Shown in pieces: positions 56,479-64,000 of a DNA stretch of 64,000 nucleotides. Made by a program: the position numbers and the translations under genes. A model generated the notes under the pieces. It saw only the letters and a program-made list of their open reading frames with translations. It did not search any database and had not been told where the DNA came from. Every line of letters starts with the position of its first letter. The stretch's first letter is position 1. Source of the stretch: Tessaracoccus flavescens (lineage in GTDB: Bacteria > Actinomycetota > Actinomycetes > Propionibacteriales > Propionibacteriaceae); assembly GCF_001998865.1 (NCBI RefSeq), contig NZ_CP019607.1:496001-560000 (forward strand), given 5' to 3'.

Positions 56479-57921
56479 CGTGGTACCTCACTGTCAAGTC
56501 CCCGCGAAATGGTAGGCCTTACCTCAGATATTTTTCCCCGCGAAAACAAGGGTTAGCTGGCCCGGGTTTTGAGGCCGGCGGGGTCGGGTGCCTTCCATGC
56601 GATGTGTTGTTCGAGACGGGCTGTCTTTCGGCCTGCGAGTCGGGTGAGCTCCTGTTGGATCTCGGTGATGCGTCGTTGCATTGCGACGGGTTTGAGGGTG
56701 GCCTTGTAGGCGGCTAGTTCTGTTTCCTGGGCGGGGTTGAGGACCCCGGCGGCCAGGAGCCTCTGGTAGGGGGAGCGTGGCTTGTCGTAGAGGCGTTTGC
56801 GGCGCCCTACGGTGTCGGTGGCCCAGCCTTCGGGTTTCTTCGTGGGGGTGAAGAAGTTGAGCCGGTCGTTGACCAGCGGCCATAGCTGGTTGAGTAACGC
56901 GAGTTCGGTGGCGGTGTCGTAGCGGTGGTAGAAGCCGTAGCGGCGCACGAGGTGGTTGTTCTTCGATTCGATGGTGGCTTGATCGTTTTTCTTGTAAGGC
57001 CGCGACCGGGTGAAGAACACCTCTCGTTGGCCGGCCCAGCCGATCAGGTCGTGGTTGATGAACTCCGAGCCGTTGTCACAATCGATCCCGGTGACCGCGA
57101 ACGGGACCTGGGCGATGAAGTGGTCGAACGCGGTCCGGATGTGGAGGTGGGCGTTGTTGCGGATGGAGTAGGTGAAGCTCCAGCCGGTGTGCATGTCGGT
57201 GAAGTTCACGCTGCGGGCGAACTCGCCCTTCAGCGTGGGGCCGCAGTGGGCCACGGTGTCGACTTCGAAGAACCCGGGTTCGGCTTCGACCTCGTCACCG
57301 GCTTTACGCACGGTGATCGAGTTTCGTAGCAGGCTGCCGGGCTTGGTGGCGGTCTTTCCTCGGATCGGGTCCTTCGCCCGCGCCGGTGCGAGGTACCGGT
57401 CGATCGTGGCCGCCGACATCGATTCCAGCTCGGCCCTGACCTCGGCGCTGTAACGGTCCTGGCTAGGCACCAGTTCGCCTTCGGCTTCCATCGCATCGAT
57501 CAGATCGCTCATGGATGCGGCGAGGTACTGCCCGCAGCTGCCCCCCGAGGCCGCCCATACCCGCTGCAGGATCAGCCTGGCGTCGTAGGAGTACTTACAC
57601 GCCTTGGTCTTGCGCCGATCGATCACCGCGACCGTCGCGGTGGCCCGTCCCGGGGCCTGTTTCAACCGGGCCACCAACTGCTGGCGGGCATGGTCACGGT
57701 TCCAGCCGGTGATCTCGACCACGTGGTCGAGGATCTGGGACTTGCCCTTCTTCGGGGCCGCGGCATAGGCCTTGGCGTACTTCTTCGTGATCTCGACTCG
57801 GGCTGCCATCGACAGCTTCTCTCCAACCTCCACACCCCATCGTGGCCGGTCACTGTTTCCCGGGGAAAAGTATGTGAGGTACGGCCCCTTCGTTCGCGGG
57901 GACTATGTATGAGTGTCGTCG
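56479..57921 (-). mobile_element. Insertion sequence, copy 2 (1443 bp, 5-bp target duplication)
   Basis: Same element as at 17695-19137, in the opposite orientation and the same length. CGACT is duplicated at 56474-56478 and 57922-57926. It lies between the divergent ATP-grasp and rnpB genes. Its left boundary is 30 bp from the ATP-grasp -10 box and its right boundary 30 bp from the rnpB -10 box. Identical translations in both copies point to recent movement. Confidence 0.93.
56553..57809 (-). CDS. DDE (rve-fold) transposase of IS copy 2
   Basis: 418 residues from ATG 57809 (or 426 from the GTG at 57833), the same protein as in copy 1, with the same DD(35)E triad and no frame damage. It is transcribed toward the ATP-grasp gene, so read-through from the element could add to that gene's expression. 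Confidence 0.93.
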   Translation of the reverse strand: MAARVEITKKYAKAYAAAPKKGKSQILDHVVEITGWNRDHARQQLVARLKQAPGRATATVAVIDRRKTKACKYSYDARLILQRVWAASGGSCGQYLAASMSDLIDAMEAEGELVPSQDRYSAEVRAELESMSAATIDRYLAPARAKDPIRGKTATKPGSLLRNSITVRKAGDEVEAEPGFFEVDTVAHCGPTLKGEFARSVNFTDMHTGWSFTYSIRNNAHLHIRTAFDHFIAQVPFAVTGIDCDNGSEFINHDLIGWAGQREVFFTRSRPYKKNDQATIESKNNHLVRRYGFYHRYDTATELALLNQLWPLVNDRLNFFTPTKKPEGWATDTVGRRKRLYDKPRSPYQRLLAAGVLNPAQETELAAYKATLKPVAMQRRITEIQQELTRLAGRKTARLEQHIAWKAPDPAGLKTRAS

Positions 57922-57950
57922 CGACTTAGCGCCGCCGGGCACCGTAGGTC

Positions 57951-57956
57951 TACAAT
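57951..57956 (+). promoter_or_regulatory. -10 box of rnpB
   Basis: TACAAT lies seven bases before the rnpB 5' end. The expected -35 position (about 57926-57933) is next to the IS target duplication, so the insertion replaced or touched it. Confidence 0.65.
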
Positions 57957-57963
57957 CGACGAT

Positions 57964-58329
57964 GGACGAGACGGCCAGATGATCGCGGCTGGAGACAGCT
58001 GAGGAAAGTCCGGACTCCACAGAGCAGGGTGGTGGGTAACGCCCACCCGGGGTGACCCGCGGGAAAGTGCCACAGAAAACAGACCGCCTGGCGACAGGCA
58101 AGGGTGAAACGGTGGTGTAAGAGACCACCAGCACCCCAGGTGACTGGGGTGGCTAGGTAAACCCCACTCGGAGCAAGACCAAGAAGGTCGACCCTCGGGT
58201 CGGCCGCGGACGCCGCCTGAGCGCTGCTCGCGCGAGGCGCCCGGGTAGGTTGCATGAGCCCGTCGGCGACGGCGGGTCGAGATAGATGATCATCCGTCGA
58301 CAGAATCCGGCTTACCGGCCGTCTCGTCC
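57964..58329 (+). ncRNA. rnpB: RNase P RNA (bacterial class A)
   Basis: P1 is formed by GACGAGACGGCC (57965-57976) and GGCCGTCTCGTC (58317-58328). The universal core segments GAGGAAAGTCCGGACTCC near the 5' end and ACAGAATCCGGCTTAC near the 3' end are present, with GGGTGAAACGGTGG and GGCTAGGTAAACCCCA in between. At ~366 nt it is a normal length. It is the catalytic RNA of RNase P for tRNA 5' maturation. Confidence 0.96.
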
Positions 58330-58397
58330 CCCAACTCTGGTCGTCCACTTCCATGGCGCCGCAACTGGCCGTGCCGACTGGCGTTAGCCTGGTCCTC

Positions 58398-59291
58398 ATG
58401 CAGGATCCCGTTCCCTTCGCCGAGCTGGCCGACGCCAGTCTCGTGCTGGAACGCGAGTATCTGGGCGGAACCGCAGGGACCTCCGCCGATGATCCTCTTG
58501 CCTCGCTCCTCCCGGTAGGTAATCAGGGAGGCTTCCGCTACAAGGGCAGTCCCGCTCAGGGGACGGTTCAGTTGCTCGTGCTCTACACCTCTGGAACCGA
58601 AACAGACTGGCCCGACACGATCGATCCTGAGACCGGAGACTTCACCTACTACGGGGACAACCGACAGGCGGGTTCACTGCTCCACGAGACCCGCAGGAAA
58701 GGCAACCTGCTGCTCCGTGACATCTTTGAGTGGTCCCGCGGCGGCCCAGAGGATCGGGAGCGCATCCCTGTCATCCTTCTCTTTGAGAAGTCCGGGCGAG
58801 GCCGCGCGGTCCGGTTCCGCGGACTGCTAGTGCCCGGATCGCCGCGCTTGACCTCCGAGGAGGAACTCGTAGCGATCTGGCGCACAACACGCGATCATCG
58901 CTTCCAGAACTACAGGGCACACTTCACGATCCTGAATGAGGCTGTCGTGAGCCGTGCATGGATCGACCAGATCCTCGCGGGCGACCCCCTCGGCCGAGAT
59001 TGTCCCGGGGCGTGGCGCCGCTGGGTACAGGCCAGAATCTTCGATCCGCTGGAGGCGCCACGGACAGTCGTCATTCCGACAAAGGACGAGCAATACCCTG
59101 CAACTGCTGCGTTCCCCCTCCTCGAGGCTGTCCATCAGCACTTCTCGGCGCGACCCGTGGCTTTCGAACACTTCGCCGCAGACCTCTGGGTCCACTCCGA
59201 CCCCCATGTGGAGTCGATCGACGTGACCCGCCCGACCCGCGACGGAGGCCGCGATGCGGTAGGGACCTACCGGATAGGCCGCCGAGGTTGA
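58398..59291 (+). pseudogene. C-terminally truncated restriction endonuclease (SRA-like N-terminus)
   Basis: 297 residues. The N-terminal part (DDPLASLLPVGNQGGFRYKGSP, LLVLYTSGTETDWPDTIDPETGDFTYYGDNR, KGNLLLRDIFE, RGLLVPGSPRLT, RFQNYRAHFTIL) resembles modification-reading domains of AspBHI/MspJI-like and related restriction enzymes. The C-terminus begins the PD-(D/E)xK nuclease (IDVTRPTRDGGRDAVGTYRIG) but stops at RRG before the expected ExK lysine strand. It would lack a complete active site. TAGCCT (58385-58390) seven bases before the ATG gives a leaderless start. It could still bind modified DNA. Confidence 0.7.
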
Positions 59292-59424
59292 GTCGGCGGC
59301 GCTTGAGGCAGAAGGCCGGGTCAGCGAGATCGAGGCTGTCACAGCCGTCGACCGGTCCTTCGAAGACCACGACTACAGCCCACGCCCTGAAGAGCACGCT
59401 GCTCCACGCAAGCAGGTGACGTGA
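59292..59424 (+). other. Open remnant frame after the truncated endonuclease
   Basis: Directly after the endonuclease stop, the adjacent frame (codons starting 59290) stays open for 44 codons, LEAEGRVSEIEAVTAVDRSF...PRKQVT, and ends at TGA 59422. It does not resemble the missing nuclease end, so it is probably the tail of a different gene joined by a deletion. Unidentified. Confidence 0.3.
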
Positions 59425-59496
59425 CGCAATCACCCGGCCTCTGGCGGTAGCGGCAACCGGTACATCGGCTGAGCGGCACGTGTGGGCGTCGAAGGC

Positions 59497-59745
59497 ATGA
59501 AGGCCACCAGGATCACCACGGATCTTGCGGTCGACGACATCGGGGCCGCCCGATCCGCGCGACGAGACCGCGCCGGTGATGCCCGTGGGGTCCCTGCACG
59601 TCGACGACGTCGAGGCGTTCTACGAGCAGGCGGCGGCCCTCGGGCTGCAGATCGTGCACCCACTGACCACGGAGGCCTGGGGCGTGCGGAGGTTCTTCGT
59701 GCAGGCGCCCAAAGGGAATGTCTTCAACATCGTGGCCCTAGCCCG
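59497..59745 (+). pseudogene. VOC/glyoxalase-family remnant
   Basis: ATG 59497 opens MKATRITTDLAVDDIGAAR, a typical VOC N-terminus. The frame is then lost and resumes in another frame as VMPVGSLHVDDVEAFYEQAAALGLQIVHPL and RRFFVQAPKGNVFNIVAL, the second VOC half. About 40 residues between are missing. A deletion pseudogene; the original substrate is unknown. Confidence 0.6.
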
Positions 59746-59756
59746 GACGAGCCGGA

Positions 59757-61070
59757 CTATTCGAGGGAGCGGGTTCCGGACGGCGAGACCTCGTATCGGT
59801 ATCCCAGCGGGCTTTCCCACATGATCTGGTCGATGGCCGCCTGCCTCGAGCGCCAGACGCCTGCCGTCTTTGCCCGGTGCGCCCGCCTGCTGAGCGGTGC
59901 GAGATTGCCGAGCCGGGTCTGGCCGCGCCGGCCGGGCAGGTACGGGACCGTGTGGTCGAGGTCGAACCGCTCGGCGCGGAGGTCTGAGTAGGGGAACAGC
60001 TCGTGGCGCAGCGCGTAACACACTGCACGCCGCAGCCCTGCGCTCGGCACGTAGCCGTCCTCCGCTGGGACGTTCGCCAGGTCGATCACCGGCCGCACGG
60101 TCACGTCCGCGTCTCCGAGCAGTTCCGTGAGGAGGCCGGTCGTGATCCAGCCGGCCTGCTCGACGCGGGCCAGGCCGGTTAGCCTGCCAACGGCATCGGA
60201 GTGGACGTGCACGGCGACGCTCACCTTCGGCCGCAGCCTGGAAAGCGGGGTGGTGACCGTGCCGCACAGCTCGCCAGGGCAGCCGTGCCGCTCGCCGTGC
60301 GCCTCGGAGCCCTCGGGCGGCAGTTCGGGCTGCGCGGCGCGCTGGAGCAGCGCAAGCGCCCGGGCCGGCTGGGCGAGGATGCCGAGCGCCTTGGCGCGCC
60401 GCTGGTCCTTCGTCAGACCAGGGTGGTCGCCCTCGATCACCTCGGCCATCCGCTCGACGGAGGCGTCGAGGTGGCGGGCGTCGAGCACGTCGAGGCGGCC
60501 GGTGAGATTCATCACGCCGTCCGAGAGTCCCCAGACGAACACGCCCCGGTCCTCCCGCGCTTTGCGCTCCTTCTCAGCCGCCGCCTCCAGGTCGGCCTCC
60601 TTGACGAGCTTGTCCAGGAGGTTGAACGACGCGGTCCAGCCGAGGCCTCCCTGGCGGAGGAACCATTCCTGAGTCACCCGCTCGGCGGCCGCCTGGCTCA
60701 GTGCGCCGCACCTCACGGCCGCCCGGAGGGCGCGGTCGGCGTCGATCTGGCAGCGCCGCACCGCCGCGAACAGCCCGGGGTGGCGATGCTTCAGGTTGAG
60801 CGCCTCGACGACCCGGTGGCCCGCCGCGGCGGGGGTGCAGCGGAGCAGTCCCGCCAGTTCGAGCATCAGGTACTCGGACACCCGAGGTGTGCCCTCCCCG
60901 CCGATCTGGATGCGGCGCTCGGCGAGCACCTCCAGCAGGTCCTCCGCGTCGACACGGTAGGCCTCGGCGAACTCACAGAGGCTGGACAGGAGGCCCGCCT
61001 CGGCGACCCGGCGCAGCGTCACGGCCGAGCGGAGGTCCTCCGCCAGTTCCCGCTGCGCCGTTGCTTCCAT
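59757..61070 (-). CDS. DUF222/HNH endonuclease family protein
   Basis: 437 residues from ATG 61070. A helical DUF222 domain (about 20-300) is followed by an HNH nuclease module: FDLDHTVPYLPGRRGQTRLGNLAPLSRRAHRAKT, with His, Asn and His in the expected order. Such proteins are multicopy and variable in actinobacteria and often mark mobile or recombining regions; their role is unsettled. The gene looks intact although its surroundings are decayed. Confidence 0.85.
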   Translation of the reverse strand: MEATAQRELAEDLRSAVTLRRVAEAGLLSSLCEFAEAYRVDAEDLLEVLAERRIQIGGEGTPRVSEYLMLELAGLLRCTPAAAGHRVVEALNLKHRHPGLFAAVRRCQIDADRALRAAVRCGALSQAAAERVTQEWFLRQGGLGWTASFNLLDKLVKEADLEAAAEKERKAREDRGVFVWGLSDGVMNLTGRLDVLDARHLDASVERMAEVIEGDHPGLTKDQRRAKALGILAQPARALALLQRAAQPELPPEGSEAHGERHGCPGELCGTVTTPLSRLRPKVSVAVHVHSDAVGRLTGLARVEQAGWITTGLLTELLGDADVTVRPVIDLANVPAEDGYVPSAGLRRAVCYALRHELFPYSDLRAERFDLDHTVPYLPGRRGQTRLGNLAPLSRRAHRAKTAGVWRSRQAAIDQIMWESPLGYRYEVSPSGTRSLE

Positions 61071-61110
61071 GACTCAACGCTACGGACACGGTCCGACATA
61101 CATGATGGTA

Positions 61111-61307
61111 GGCGTCTTGGGGAGTCGTGACCCTGCCTCTGACTGGTGCCCTGCTGGGCTACCGACAAATTGATCCGTCCGGCTCTCCAAGGCATGGGTG
61201 ACGACCGCCCGGCCATGACCTAATACGAGCCTGATCACGAGTCCGGTGTATGTCCTGTCTGACCAGACGGCCGTCACTCGACCCATCCCAGCGTTCAGGA
61301 GTAGGCC
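61111..61307 (+). ncRNA. Possible bridge RNA region of the IS110 element
   Basis: A ~200-bp noncoding stretch precedes the IS110 transposase, the position where IS110-group elements encode the guide (bridge/seek) RNA. Two short hairpins can be drawn: GTCTG-AC-CAGAC, and CATGG pairing with CCATG around a GC arm. No homologous copy is available to set its ends. Candidate only. Confidence 0.3.
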
Positions 61308-62516
61308 ATGACCATCATGACAAATCCCGGCGACCATGTCGCCGGCATCGATTCACACAAGGACACCATCCACATCGCGGTGATCACCGCCACCGGCATC
61401 GAGGTCGCCGACCACGAGTTCGACACCACCACCGCGGGATACCGTCAGGCAGTGGCCTGGCTGGTCGCTCACGGCCCGATCACCGCTGTCGGCGTGGAAG
61501 GAACCTCCAGCTACGGGGTCGGGATCACCGCCACCTTGCGCCGCAACGGGATCGGTGTCGTCGAGGTCAACCGCACCCGCCCCGCCGAACGGCGCAAACA
61601 AGGCAAGACCGACCGGCTCGATGCCTACCGCGCTGCCCGGGCAGTCCTGTCCGGTGAGGCCACCACCGCCCCCAAGCACGACACCATCGAGCCCTTACGG
61701 GCGCTGGTGATCACCCGCCGCAGCGCGAACAAGGCCCTTCAGGCCTGCTGGCGTCAGATCAACAGTGTCCTGGTCAACGCCAGCCCCCGACTCCGCGACA
61801 AATACCGTGAACTGGGCCGCGACAAGCTTGTCGACCAGTTGGCCAGCACCCGCCCCGACCAGATCAAAGACCTCCACGACGCCACCAGCCTGCGTGCCCT
61901 GCGTAGCCTCGCCCGACGTCACCAGTTCCTCCGCGCAGAGCTCGATGACCTCGATACGCAACTCGACGAGCACACCACCGCCCGCAACCCAGGCCTGCGC
62001 GCTATCCACGGTATCGGCCCGGCACTGGCAGCGATCTTGCTGATCACCGCCGGTGACAACCCCGACCGGCTACGCAGCCAAGCATCCTTCGCTGCCCTCT
62101 GCGGCACCAGCCCCATCCCCGTCTCCTCCGGCAAAACCCAACGCCACCGCCTCTCCCGCGGAGGCGACCGGCAAGCCAACTGGGCACTGCACCAAGCGAT
62201 CAAAGTCCGCATGTCCCAGGACCAACGTACCCGCGACTACCGCGACCGCCACCTCGCCACTGGCAAGACACTCGCAGCCGTCTACCGCAGCCTCAAACGC
62301 GCCCTCGTCAGAGAAGTCTTCAAAGCCCTCACGGGCCACTGCGAGATCCCCAACTACACCGACCTCAGACCAGCCCGACAAGCCAAGAACCTCACCCTCA
62401 CCAACGCCGCCGAAGCCTGCCACACCTGGCCAGCACGCATCTCCGAAATAGAACTCGGCAAACGCCGAGACGACAACCTCGCCCACCGCTACCGCGAATG
62501 GCTCACCGCCGCTTGA
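61308..62516 (+). CDS. IS110-family DEDD transposase with C-terminal HTH
   Basis: 402 residues, CAGGAG upstream of ATG 61308. RuvC-like DEDD residues D15 (GIDSHKD), E64 (VGVEGTSS), D102 and D105 (KTDRLDAYRAAR). The Tnp_20 part has IHGIGPALAAILL and the serine-containing ASFAALCGTSPIPVSSGK. The last ~50 residues (LRPARQAKNLTLTNAAEACHTWPARISEIELGKRRDDN) look like an XRE-type helix-turn-helix, an addition absent from short IS110 transposases. It appears intact; the element ends are not resolved because no second copy is in the window. Confidence 0.9.
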   Translation: MTIMTNPGDHVAGIDSHKDTIHIAVITATGIEVADHEFDTTTAGYRQAVAWLVAHGPITAVGVEGTSSYGVGITATLRRNGIGVVEVNRTRPAERRKQGKTDRLDAYRAARAVLSGEATTAPKHDTIEPLRALVITRRSANKALQACWRQINSVLVNASPRLRDKYRELGRDKLVDQLASTRPDQIKDLHDATSLRALRSLARRHQFLRAELDDLDTQLDEHTTARNPGLRAIHGIGPALAAILLITAGDNPDRLRSQASFAALCGTSPIPVSSGKTQRHRLSRGGDRQANWALHQAIKVRMSQDQRTRDYRDRHLATGKTLAAVYRSLKRALVREVFKALTGHCEIPNYTDLRPARQAKNLTLTNAAEACHTWPARISEIELGKRRDDNLAHRYREWLTAA

Positions 62517-62632
62517 CACCACATAGGAGCATCATTTTTCGCAGCAGAACGGCCCGCTGACCAGGAATTTCTCCCGAGAACTCCCGACATTGCGGCCACA
62601 GACTCCTCCGCCGCCGTCGGGGAACCGCTCGA

Positions 62633-63275
62633 TCATCTGCGGGACCCAGACACCTCGAACTGCACCGTTCCCACCCTCGATGCCTGCCCGAAGTCGCAGA
62701 ACTCGGCGAGACACCCCCGCTGGTTGGCATCTTCGCCCTCGTCACGCTCGCCGTAGGACTCCCTTCGAGGTGCTGCGTGCTCACCCCAGCGACGAGAGTC
62801 GGGGTCGCGCCGGTAGTCCTCGATCCGTGCCTCCAGGACCGCCTCGAGTTGGGCGGGGGCGTCGTCCCCGACCACGAGCCGCAGCCGACCGTCTGCCCGG
62901 TCTGCGACGTGGGCGAGGATCACGGCCGCGACCTCGTCGGGTGTCGCACCGCCGCCGGTGCCATCGGAGTCGACCGGCCACGGCACCTCTTCGGTACCGA
63001 GCACCTCACGGCGGAGCCGGTCGTAGCCCGCATGCCCGGCAGCACGGCCCGGGTGAGCCAGAGCGCTCCGAAGAGGTCGGTGTCGATGATCGCGCGCGCC
63101 CCGTCCTCCGCGACCTCCTCGACGGCCCCGACGAGCCCGTAGCCGGCGTTGTTGACCAGCACGTCGACCGGTCCGACCTCCCCCAGCAGGGCGAAGGCGC
63201 CCGCACGGTCGCGACGACCCGGTGGCCGGCCGCGAGAGCCGCCTCCGTGAGGGCGCGGCCGAGGCCGACGGACCC
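62633..63275 (-). pseudogene. Short-chain dehydrogenase remnant (multiple deletions)
   Basis: Fragments of one SDR in three frames: [22 protein letters not shown] (N-terminal Rossmann), [29 protein letters not shown] and [16 protein letters not shown] (NNAG motif), and [33 protein letters not shown] (C-terminal). About 35 and more than 100 residues are missing between them, including the YxxxK catalytic site. It is divergent from the TetR remnant; their shared start region is gone. Confidence 0.7.
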
Positions 63276-63479
63276 GACCCGCTGACGATGGAGGGCATCA
63301 CCGCGGAGACGGGAGCCGGAAAGCAGACCCTCTACCGGTCGTGGCCCGGCATCACGGCCCTGATTTCGACGCGCTGCTTGCGGAGTCAGCGGCACAAGCC
63401 GATGCCGCAGGCCGGGCACCGGGCGAGGTCATCGACGCCATCGTCGAACTCCTGGCCCTGTCGAGCGCACCCTCGCGGA
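63276..63479 (+). pseudogene. TetR-family regulator remnant
   Basis: [22 protein letters not shown] is a classic TetR helix-turn-helix. The frame then shifts to DFDALLAESAAQADAAGRAPGEVIDAIVELLAL and breaks off. Both the N-terminus and most of the ligand-binding domain are lost. It probably once controlled the divergent SDR gene. Confidence 0.65.
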
Positions 63480-64000
63480 TCAGCGGTCGTAGACGGGCTC
63501 CCCCAGCGGCGCCTGGGCGGGGTTGGCCAGCACCCAGGTCACCGAGAGCTTCGTCAGCTCATCGATCGCCTTCCTGTCCATGCGGCCTCCGCGCAGCGTC
63601 GCGATCGCCGCGTCCGCCTTCTTCCTCGCCGAGTCGGTGAGGACGTTGCCGGAGCGGGTGTGCGCATCGAACGCGTCCAGCATCGCCTCGTGATCCGAGT
63701 CCCAGTTCGCCCCTGCGTTGCGCAGCAACTCGTCGCCCACCCGGCCGATGATCCGGATCACCTCTCCCTGCACCGTCCCGGCAGGGCCTCCCGCGGGGAC
63801 GAGCAGGTCCCACAGCTCCGCGTAGCGCTTGTGCCACGTCTTCTCGGTCACGGTGATCGGATCGTCCGGCCCGAGGACCCGCGGCGGTTCCGGCTTCTCG
63901 ACGCCGAGCAGCTCGAGGACCTCCTCGAGCGCCGCGACCGAGGCAGCAAGGTCACCGTTGCGCAGCTGCCACTTCCTTGCCTGGCGCAGCGTTGACCGCA
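63480..64000 (-). CDS. Conserved hypothetical protein, 5' end outside the window
   Basis: The frame is open from the right edge to the stop at 63480 (about 173 residues). It reads RSTLRQARKWQLRNGDLAASVAALEEVLELLG..., then VTEKTWHKRYAELWDLL and DELTKLSVTWVLANPAQAPLGEPVYDR. It is helix-rich and soluble, with no recognised motif. A start at 63851 (GTG) would give a shorter protein, but the open frame continues upstream, so the gene probably begins beyond the window. Confidence 0.55.
   Translation of the reverse strand, partial: RSTLRQARKWQLRNGDLAASVAALEEVLELLGVEKPEPPRVLGPDDPITVTEKTWHKRYAELWDLLVPAGGPAGTVQGEVIRIIGRVGDELLRNAGANWDSDHEAMLDAFDAHTRSGNVLTDSARKKADAAIATLRGGRMDRKAIDELTKLSVTWVLANPAQAPLGEPVYDR

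Noticed and set aside
54016..56556. An 846-codon plus-strand frame opposite the ATP-grasp/alpha-E gene
   Set aside because: Shadow frame; it also runs into the IS copy 2 terminus, which a real conserved gene would not do.
17690..57926. A 37-kb composite transposon bounded by the two IS copies
   Set aside because: Each copy has its own different target duplication, and the DNA between is core metabolism (lipoate, glutamine synthetase, MetAP). A composite unit would show one duplication outside the pair.

Overview
The window is high-GC chromosomal DNA from an actinobacterium. The evidence is the gene set: a GuaB1-family enzyme, proteins with the actinobacterial domains DUF3043, DUF4191 and DUF2510, PspA-PspAA, an actinobacterial CtaCDF oxidase, a glnA / glnE / glnA2 set, SigE-type sigma factors, and many TAnnnT boxes 6-9 nt ahead of a start codon (leaderless transcription). 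The overall content fits the Propionibacteriales, perhaps a Propionibacteriaceae member such as Tessaracoccus; that placement is an inference. Most of the window is compact core genome.

Layout. 1-2.3 kb: the end of a VWA/CoxE-like gene overlapping a SWIM zinc-finger gene. 2.3-7.9 kb: GuaB1 (probable GMP reductase), a NarL-type two-component pair and an ABC-2 exporter. 7.9-11.4 kb (minus): cytochrome c oxidase ctaC-ctaD-ctaF and erpA. 11.5-13.5 kb (minus): pspA-pspAA-glycerate kinase operon. 13.7-17.6 kb: membrane and hypothetical proteins, leucyl aminopeptidase, and a secreted protein ending at LPSTGA. 17.7-19.1 kb: IS copy 1. 19.3-27.6 kb: lipoate-centred cluster (lpdA, a two-lipoyl-domain E2, DUF554, lipB, lipA, DUF4191) and an ABC-F protein. 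27.7-35.2 kb: glutaminase, aldo/keto reductase, AAA ATPase, RDD protein, dicarboxylate symporter, and glutamine synthetase glnA behind a GlnR-like operator. 35.3-41.1 kb: MMPL transporter, YhdH/AcuI-like reductase, a decayed WXG100-type remnant, and a Fur-type regulator next to catalase. 41.2-43.2 kb: a two-gene ABC importer behind an FMN riboswitch, best read as RibXY riboflavin uptake. 43.3-47.9 kb: glnE, an SCP2-like gene and glnA2. 48-52.1 kb: two tandem DUF2510 proteins, methionine aminopeptidase, and a SigE-type sigma factor with a membrane partner. 52.2-56.4 kb: two transglutaminase-like proteins and a circularly permuted ATP-grasp/alpha-E fusion. 56.5-57.9 kb: IS copy 2 (inverted relative to copy 1). 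58.0-58.3 kb: rnpB. 58.4-63.5 kb: a decaying accessory stretch with a truncated restriction endonuclease, VOC, SDR and TetR remnants, a DUF222/HNH endonuclease and an IS110 element. The window ends inside a minus-strand hypothetical gene.

How the genes work together. GlnA is the likely target of GlnE through its adenylylation-loop tyrosine, and the operator upstream of glnA is a good GlnR candidate; glnA2 lies beside glnE. LipB and LipA make the lipoyl cofactor for the E2 protein, which LpdA re-oxidises. The FMN riboswitch couples flavin status to the importer. The ATP-grasp/alpha-E protein and its overlapping transglutaminase form a poorly understood predicted peptide-ligation system, and one IS copy has landed between its promoter and the rnpB promoter. 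Each of the two 1443-bp IS copies keeps its own perfect 5-bp target duplication, so they are separate recent insertions and the 37 kb between them has not been inverted through them.
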